Assembly: GCA_946406115.1 (NCBI GenBank)
Contig: OX291550.1
Span: 28,310,722 to 28,374,721 of the forward strand
DNA from: Apoda limacodes
Taxonomy: Eukaryota; Arthropoda; Insecta; Lepidoptera; Limacodidae
Direction of reading: 5' to 3'
DNA length: 64,000 nt
In this document: positions 56,556 to 64,000 of the stretch, in pieces
Position numbering within the stretch: position 1 is the first letter of the stretch
Layout: every line of letters starts with the position of its first letter
Translations under genes and position numbers: made by a program
The notes under the pieces: model-generated
What the model saw: only the letters and a program-made list of their open reading frames with translations
Told to the model about the DNA's origin: nothing
Databases searched by the model: none

Positions 56556-57020
56556 CAACTTTAGGTTACCGTAGATTTTAGTATTTGATAATAATTTCAA
56601 CTTGATACCTCCACGCGTTCTTAAGTAAAAAGGTCTTGTCAGATAGACAAACTTTTTTTATGGTGTTTAACTACAAATTAAGAAATTGCGGATTTTTTAC
56701 TATATTTGTCATGTGAAACCTTGCTTCGTAGGAAATTTAATGATTCTAGAACAAGAGGAAGTACCCCATAGGTTTTGATTTATTTGTGAATGCCAAAATA
56801 TGCGTCAACAACGGTCGTATTTCGACCGTATTTTATTTTATTGCGCTTGAGTTTTTTTTTTTTACAGGTTCAAGGGACCGTAGACCTTAGTATTCGATAT
56901 TAATTTCAATTTCATACTTTTACGCGTTCGTAATACAAAGGGTCTTGACAGACAGACAGACAAACGAACAACAAAGTGATCCTATTAGGCTTTCTTTCTT
57001 CCTTTTGAGGTACGGAAGCT
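56556..57020 (+). repeat. Two fragments of the 'ggtcttgacagacagacaga' repeat
   Basis: A partial copy at 56560-56660 and a longer one at 56770-57020, both of the 21725 family. Confidence 0.7.
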
Positions 57021-57024
57021 TAAA

Positions 57025-57440
57025 AATCGGCCAAGTGCAAGCCGGACTCGCGCACGAAGGTATCCGTACCATTATCTATAAAATTCACGTTTGTTGTATG
57101 GGAGCCCCCATTAGTATTTGTTTTATTTTAATTTAATCATTTATTTTAAAGTTGATATATATAACTAAATATTCTTTGAATATTTCTAGCGTCTACCTGT
57201 TGCCGTTATCAATATCGAGCAAAAACGAGCGCAAAAATCACGTTTGTTGAATTGGAGCCCCCTTAAATATTTTTTTATTCTGTTTTTAAGTATTTGTATT
57301 ATAACGACAATAGAAATACATCTACTGTGATAATTTCAACTGTCTTACTGCCACGGTTCATGAGATACAGCCTGGTGACAGACGGACAGCGGAGTCTTAG
57401 TAATCCCGTTTTTTGCCCTTTGTGTACGGAACCCTAAGAA
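57025..57440 (+). repeat. 'atcggccaagtgcaagccgg' repeat
   Basis: Same family as 38050, running from 'aatcggccaagtgcaagccg' to 'tgtgtacggaaccctaag'. Confidence 0.8.
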
Positions 57441-58889
57441 TGCAGAAATATTCTGGACTTTAAATTGGACGAATGAAGATTGTGTTCCTTACAATTACTT
57501 TTATATATTTTTTAAATAGAATAACAGGCCCTGCAGAGAAGTATTTTTTCCAGTCAAAAAAAGTGTTTTTAATTTTTTTTTAGCGATACAGAATAAATGG
57601 CATTCCTGTGCTCTTTTTTTTTTCTAATATAATTTAAATTTTCCAAACGTTTTGAGCAAAGTAACTTTACCATAAAGCTAGAAATTTAATGTATTACATT
57701 TTCCATATTATGTAATTAATAATTAAATGTATGTGATATAATAAATTTTACGATAAGTTGTCCTTCAATTCAACAGATATTGATGTCATAGAAAAATTAA
57801 TAAACTTGCTATCTACATAGTCGAAAGCAAATGTTTACGCGCATAGGGATCCCAAATAAGTATATCCTACACATGTTACTAAGACATAGTGCAGCTACGA
57901 ATGCTTAGAATGTGTTTAGTTGTTGCAGAGATAACCCCTACGTACAAACAGTCACATCTATACGAACATTTATAGTATCATTATTGATAACTTACGGATA
58001 TAATAACCTTTCTGATAAAGTATTGGATACGGCTCTCTGTACAGCTATTTGCCTTAGAAGTCCCTATAAATAAGGAATTAGGGTTTGAAACAAAACATGC
58101 CGAGAAAAAATAAATATATATTTTCTCGTTAGACAAAGAGTATAACAAAAAACATATTTATTTCAGATAATAAAGTCGAGATTCTCTCAATTTATGTGAC
58201 ACCTATCCTATCGCAAAAATATTATTAACTAAATTCTGTTTCTTTTTTGTACAAAAGCCGTATTCAGTAAGTAAAGTCAAAGTCAAAGTAGGTATTCATT
58301 GGGTATGCTATACTTTGAATCGGGTTCACAATTTAAATTTTTACCGAAAACAATCCGAAAAGAAACTCCATACTTACGCTCTTGAAAATGCATACATGTG
58401 GTAAACAAGTTATACCCGAAGTTACAGATTTTTATAAAAGGAAATAATGTAACTGTGAATCTTTAAGAATTTTCTGCAGACACCTGTTAAATATTTAGTG
58501 AGTTAATATCTATATGCCTGCGCGTAATTCTGTTATCGACGAGAGATAAATATAATATGTTACAGTAAGACAATTTGGATATAGCAAGCTATAATATATA
58601 CTAATACCGCAGCGTTACCTGGGCACAAAAGCACTCCTTTTTAAATTTCCCTTCTCACCTATCCTATACTTTGAAAAACCAAACCAAAATCTAAAATTTT
58701 TAAACTCAGCTTTGAATCAATGTTATAATAGCAATTATCCAGTTACCTAATTTTTTATTAGTAGGTATATGTAAAAGGTAAATGATGAAATGTGTTGTCA
58801 TTATCCTGAGAATAAATTAAATATGCTCTTGGATCTCATTTTAAGATATAGATACTAGACACAGAAAATACTGAAACACGACAATATAT
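57441..58889. other. No gene seen
   Basis: AT-rich DNA, with short repeat echoes only ('gatatagcaagctata' near 58580). Confidence 0.4.
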
Positions 58890-59075
58890 AAGTTTTTGAT
58901 CTATAGGCCAAAACCATTTTTTATGCATTTAGCTTAAAAAATGCCGGATTTCTATAAACACTTCCAACCCCCATTATTGTCTATTAGGGGATGAATTTTG
59001 CAATATATTTTCTAAGTGCTCGTCTACGTTACAGCAGGAACTTCTGTGCAAAATTTCGAATCTCTAGACCTAGAT
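58890..59075. repeat. Stray unit of the ~250-bp array family
   Basis: 'ttttatgcatttagctt', 'tctattaggggatgaatttt' and 'tgtgcaaaatttcgaatctc' match units at 47.6-49.5 kb. Confidence 0.7.
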
Positions 59076-59083
59076 GCTAATCA

Positions 59084-59212
59084 CTCAGTCGGTCAGTCAT
59101 TCAGTCAGTCAGTTTTCTACTTAGTCAGACAGTCAGTTAGTCACTTAATCAATTACTCAGTCAGTCAGCCATTCAACCAGTCATTCAGTCAGTTAGTCAG
59201 TCTGTTTACTAT
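59084..59212. repeat. (CAGT)n imperfect microsatellite
   Basis: A run of 'cagt' units with substitutions, directly after the array unit, as is usual for this repeat family. Confidence 0.85.
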
Positions 59213-59215
59213 TTA

Positions 59216-60282
59216 ATATATTACGTATATATTAAGATAAAAACGAGATTAAATCAATCAATTTAATTCAAAAAATCAATGAATATGAATAAAACCTTTG
59301 TAATAAATAAAATAACTATTTCTTATCCTTTTAAAAGTAGAAAACTGTGCTTACCTTGCAGAGTTTCTTCACAACAAATGTCTCGTATAATTAAATATGA
59401 CATTAATAAAAGATTAATATTAATGTTCTGTAAGCATTAAAGTATACCTAACACTAAGATAAACCACTAATTGCTCCAGTGAAAGGTCATGGTCTGTCTG
59501 GGGCGTAAAGAAGCTGCTTACCACCTATTTCTTATTAGGTATCGGGAACTACTGCTAATAATAACCAGGTTGAGAGACATCTTTTCATTTATTGGTATTT
59601 TAAACATGAGAAGAGTAAGCACCATTTTTTACTAATAAATAATAAAATAAACTAATATATTTGATACTGGAGTATCTGACCATGAGTTTACTGGCAATGT
59701 AAAACCATTCTAGATATTTTAGGGCTCCCTGTTAAAGACAGGAATCGACTCTACAAATTCATTTAGACTTGTCCGATCAATATTTTTCACTCGAATGTCA
59801 ATCCATGAAAATTATTGACACACTTGGTATTCCGATTGTTTTTATTCAAAAATACAATGACGCCATCTATTATATCTTACTAAAAAACACTATGAAGTAA
59901 CTATTTGCTGCGTTAAAGCGTTCGCTAGCACTTCAACTTCCTCTTTACCTAACGAAAAGTCGTAACCTCTACAGTGCTGAAAGTCTACTATGTAGATGAT
60001 AGATATACCTACACATATTTATCTTTTTTTTGACATCACAAATTAAAAGCAAAATAAAATATAAGCAACTCAACAATGCAAAGCAATAGGCTTAGGGTAT
60101 TTTACTCTTTAATAATTATTAAAATTTTACTTAGGCTTTGTAAAAAGTGATTATTTTAATTAAACATTCAAAAAAACAACACAATTAAAAGAAAAAATAA
60201 CTACTAAAGATCTCAAGATAAATTAAAAAAAAAAACACTGAAAGTTTGCTTGCATTGTATTGGGATTCAAATTAGATCCACG
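59216..60282. other. No gene seen
   Basis: AT-rich, nothing recognised. Confidence 0.4.
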
Positions 60283-60360
60283 GAGCATTCGCAAGTCGGT
60301 GGCCCAGTGGTCTTCTATTAAGAGGGGCGGAGGTACGACCCGGTGTTTACAAATAAATCT
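60283..60360 (+). repeat. Possible tRNA-derived SINE fragment
   Basis: 'gtcggtggcccagtggtctt' (A-box-like) and 'aggtacgacccggtgttt' (weak B-box). Low similarity to the other SINEs here. Confidence 0.35.
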
Positions 60361-60702
60361 TTGTCTTAATTTTTCATGTATATAGTTTAGTCACACCACT
60401 GGCTTTTCGGTGGCGAAGCACAACATAAGGAAACCCGCATACGCCAAAGGAAACGTATGTAAAGACCACATTCACCTGATAGGCCGTATGGCCGTACAGT
60501 AGGTAGTCGGCATGTATGAAGGATGGTAAGAAGAATTTTCTTTGGTAGAACAACTAAATAATTTAACATCTATAGAATAAATATAAAATTCTTAAATAAC
60601 TGCAACCATTATAATATGTAACATAACATTGACTATAATGTTATCGAGCGTGTTTAAAAAAAAAAACTTATTCTGGCACTTCTATATCACAACAAAAAAA
60701 AA

Positions 60703-61652
60703 AAACTGGTTGCCTGGGTTGCGTTCAAAAACGAGTAACTTTAGTAAAAAATGACGTCATCGGGTTCCTAACTCTACCCTATAGTTTTTGAACGGCTAAC
60801 CGAGTTACATCTGTCAAGTTTTAATCAATGTTTCCACTTTTAGGAATTTCGCCCTTGTAGGGGATTTTTTTTTTATTTGAAATACCTTTGTAAGGCCTAC
60901 GGAACACTAATATGTTTGAAATAAAGTTTTAGGCTATTTTTTTGACTTTGAGTGAGAACAAACTAATAGTTTCCTTCTTGCTTTTTTGAATTAAGTTTTC
61001 ATAAACTAGGTGGGAACTTGGTGAATTCTTTTGTTTTAATTATACATATATTTTAATAAAACTTACCATTATTATTAAGTATATTATAATACTATTTATT
61101 TATCAGTATGTTAACAATGTTTACCTTTTTGTAGTTGTAACGTTGTGTTTGCATTCTAAACACTTGAATCGCGGTTTATTTTATTGTTAAATTTTATGTT
61201 GACAAAAAATAAAATGAAAATAGGAGTATTTCTAAACAGCTAAAATTGACGGCTAAAATCAATATTTTAAAACTATTTTAAGGCATTTAGTGTTATGCAC
61301 TAAAGATTCTAAGAAAAAACTGAACCCCAGTAGTGGTGTGGAAATACTTAAAAATCTTTTATTACAAAAAAAACTCCAAATACAAAAGTCATAGAAAAAT
61401 ACTTTAATACAAAAACAAACAACAAAATAATTTACTAATTTTCTTAATACGGAAACATTGCTTTGACCATTTTAATCAAATATGGCCGCCTACTCCGACG
61501 AACCCGCGTCGAGTACGGTTCACTTGAGTCAACCCTAGGGTAACAACTCTACGCGTTTTTGAACGGATTAGGGTTGGAACTCAGTTAGTTTATGAACGGT
61601 TCGATTCATAACTCTACTCGACTCAGTCGGTTTTTGAACGGCCCCGTGTAAA
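60703..61652. mobile_element. ~950-bp TIR element with repeated 'gtttttgaacgg' termini
   Basis: The left end contains 'tgcgttcaaaaacgagtaac' and, 75 bp on, 'tagtttttgaacggctaacc'. The right end has 'gcgtttttgaacggattagg', 'gtttatgaacggttcg' and 'cggtttttgaacggcccc'. The outer pair is inverted. The AT-rich interior has no ORF. A non-autonomous DNA transposon is the best reading; borders are approximate. Confidence 0.6.
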
Positions 61653-61676
61653 GTCGGTATACGGGCGAAAGTTTTA

Positions 61677-61846
61677 CGTGACAACTTGTGCCTTTCACTT
61701 TTTATGTCTGTCTCTCTCGCTCTTAGGCGGGCTAACCATGCCGCGTGCCTCTCACTCGCTCTCATTGTGAGCGCATAACGTGAGCGGAGCGTAACGCAGT
61801 TTCTTGAAGTGTCACCCGGCAAACCAATTTATAAGACGTTGTCACG
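61677..61846. mobile_element. 170-bp MITE-like element, copy B
   Basis: Appears identical to 17690-17859, with the same CGTGACAAC/GTTGTCACG ends. It sits 25 bp from the TIR element ending at about 61652. Confidence 0.8.
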
Positions 61847-61904
61847 TCAAAAAATTTAAATTGTTGTTATCCAAATCGGTTAAGTATACTCCTAGTGTCG
61901 AGTC

Positions 61905-62065
61905 TGTTAGCTGCTAGCTTTTAACCGCGGCTCTGCCCGCATTAAACTCAGTTACCGATGTAGAATTTCTACGGAAAGTCAGATTATAGTAGGAAAGTTT
62001 ACGATAGTACTTTTATAGCTATAGGTGTAGATATTCGGTGATTCCTGTAGACACTTTTGAATTTA
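61905..62065 (+). repeat. Degraded 'agcttttaaccgcggctctg' repeat
   Basis: 5' part of the 18266 family ('tagaatttctacggaaagtc'). Confidence 0.65.
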
Positions 62066-62996
62066 CTGGGTTCAAATTTAGCGTAAGTGTTTGTTTAAGT
62101 TATAAGTGATATAAGGTTAATTTCAAAGTTCAGCCAAAACGGATAACTTTTTTTCTATAAGTAGGATAATACTATCCTATTTATAGTGTTGGAACAAACT
62201 TACAACCCGTTGAAAGCTTTTGTATTAACAATTATCAATTTAACAAATATTAGAATAACCAAGCATTTAACTTAGAATTTTGAAAACCGCTATTATGAAA
62301 TTGTAAATAGCTAAAACAATATAATATTTCAAAATTGTTTAATTGATCAATACCGCATTTTATATAACTATCAATTTGCATATCTAACAATTTACGATCA
62401 TAAATGCAAATTTACGTAACTTAGGTATGTCATATTACTTTGTAACGAAATTTATAAAATACTATATTTTCCGTGCGGCTCTATCCGGCCTTGTGTACGA
62501 CCGACTAATTCTAGTTAAACTTAACTGCTTCTGAATCCTACCGATTTATTTATCGTCCAATGGTTAAAAGTATGTCGAGACACAAACTGTCGGCCGATCA
62601 ATAAATCGGCGGCTTAGGGGCTAGTTTAAATATAGGTATAATAAATCATGATAGTAGTTATTTATTTAAACGTGAAGCCATTAAAATAAATTATTGGTGT
62701 ATAATTGTAGAAAGTTATTAATATTAATAACCTGCGTATTAATTAAATTCGTAGTTGCCTTCGTAATATGATATGTGGGCCGTAAAGTAATAGATTAGAT
62801 ATAATTCACTCGTATGGTGTCGAAAATGAAATAGAATTGCGGCTTTATGAGAGGTTATAAATTTTTTAATTAAAATTGTATGATGTCTAAAATTTTTTGA
62901 AATTCACTACTTTTTTTTTTTGTGGTTGTGGTATGTATTATATATTATATGTATATACAGATGTATTTGGTTAGGTACTTAATAATGTAGTATTCT
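62066..62996. other. No gene seen
   Basis: AT-rich. 'cggccgatcaataaatcggc' with 'ggctta' at about 62592 is a short hairpin-like phrase. Confidence 0.4.
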
Positions 62997-63416
62997 AGGG
63001 CGCGTTCGTTCTGGGATGCAGAATCATTATTTGCATTACTTTTGCCACCTGTCATCCGTTCGTTTAGCATTGGTATCAAAAATATCAAAATGTTCGTATC
63101 ATCTGTGACAAACTGTCATGCGTTTGTTTACGATATTTTTGTTATTTTTGTCACTTTTGCCACCGAAACATGAAACTTTAGACCCATGTCTGGAGGTGGG
63201 GTTTTTGAGTTAATCTGTCAAACTGGCTAAACATATTCATTGTTTATGGTAGTGTGTATACGTCAACTGTTCGTTTTGCAAGTTTTGTAATCAAAAGTTT
63301 TGTAAGTAACGTTTCAAAGCTAAACGAACGGTAGGTGTCGGTGGCAAAACTGGCGTTATCAAAAGTGTGAAAAGTATCATTCGTGGGAACTGTTAATCCC
63401 AGAACGAACGCGCCCT
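62997..63416. mobile_element. 420-bp TIR element
   Basis: Perfect 21-bp TIRs, 62997-63017 (AGGGCGCGTTCGTTCTGGGA...) and 63396-63416. 'ccgttcgttt' and 'aaacgaacgg' form further inverted motifs inside (about 63056 and 63322). No ORF; target duplication unclear. Confidence 0.85.
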
Positions 63417-64000
63417 TAGTAGTCTAGGAATATTGTTTGAAAATTCATTTATTACTAGGTCGGAATTATTTCGCGCCACGTATTTGTGGCCAGCAATTAG
63501 CGGCGCTGTCACCGTAGTACTGTCACATAACTCCTTGTATTGTAGGAGTTCAGATTGATACTGCTTACTTCACTTCATCACTCGCATAGACCTCAAGTCC
63601 TCACGCCCACATCAGCCATGTTTCTTTCACATCTGCTAGCTTGTACCCACGACTTCACCCGCGTGGACTTTTCTAAGGTCTAACTATGGACTTCAAGTTC
63701 TGTGATCTATCATATGAACTACGCAGTGGTATCACACAATTGACCATCCTTTGGAAAGAGAAAAAGTAAACCTGTGGTCTCTTTTCTCTTTCTATCAAAG
63801 TCCGCTATTTTGTTTGTTTAGGTTTAACAAAACAAGTTTATTTATTTTTTATTTATTCATTTACAATACTTATAGACAGACTAGCATTACAGGTTTTTTA
63901 ACCTAATGCGAGAGTACAGCAAGTCTCTGCCTGTCACGCTTTTGCCGACCTTTTTTTTCACAGCTGGTTAGGAAATTCGCAGTGTCCAGTTCTATATGTC
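63417..64000. other. No gene seen; repeat start
   Basis: 'ctagcttgtacccacgactt' at 63636 begins another copy of the common repeat. The window ends in T-rich DNA. Confidence 0.4.

Noticed and set aside
61568..61822. 84-codon minus ORF shared with 17608-17835
   Set aside because: The shared part is the 170-bp MITE-like element; the rest differs, so it is not a conserved protein.

Overview
This 64 kb window looks like AT-rich nuclear DNA from an insect, most likely a butterfly or moth. The evidence is an insect cuticular-protein gene and interspersed repeats I recognise from lepidopteran genomes: jockey-like LINE 3' tails, the 'CTAGCTTTTGCCCGCGGC' repeat, 'GGCCAAGTGC...GGAACCCTAA' repeats and tRNA-derived SINEs. 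Nothing suggests bacterial, organellar or plasmid DNA. All family names come from recognising motifs by eye; no search was run.

Only one host gene is well supported. It is an RR-1-type cuticular protein on the + strand, with two coding exons (1040-1143 and 3724-3952) around a repeat-filled 2.6 kb intron; its first exon was not found. A possible signal-peptide exon lies at 16480-16620 (- strand), but support is weak.

Region by region: 1-5.1 kb holds the cuticular gene with LINE fragments on both sides. 5.27-8.64 kb is a satellite of about 68 monomers of about 50 bp. 9.7-11.1 kb is a decayed hAT transposase. 12.04-16.48 and 19.94-21.71 kb are two copies of one 1.77 kb TIR element. It carries a 5S-rRNA-like segment, a TATA box and many hairpins; the first copy is split by a 5'-truncated jockey-like LINE (12.96-15.62 kb) and the second keeps the empty site. 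16.7-18.2 kb is a degenerate tandem array. 21.7-27.8 kb holds interspersed repeats, a 23-bp minisatellite and a MITE with 38-bp TIRs.

27.79-36.43 kb is a complete, very young Ty3/Gypsy-like LTR retrotransposon: 808-bp LTRs with one visible difference, AGCC target duplication, tRNA-Lys-like primer site, gag, and a -1 slippery site overlapping the gag stop. Its pol is nevertheless damaged. 37.8-41.4 kb is an old, broken Copia-type element. 42.5-64 kb is a mosaic of LINE tails, foldback and TIR elements, a ~250-bp-period array, SINE fragments and AT-rich sequence with no recognisable gene.

The most unusual objects are the repeated TIR element with a possible TATA-driven, 5S-containing structured RNA, the satellite whose monomers carry paired GATA-factor motifs, and the young Gypsy element with a disabled pol.
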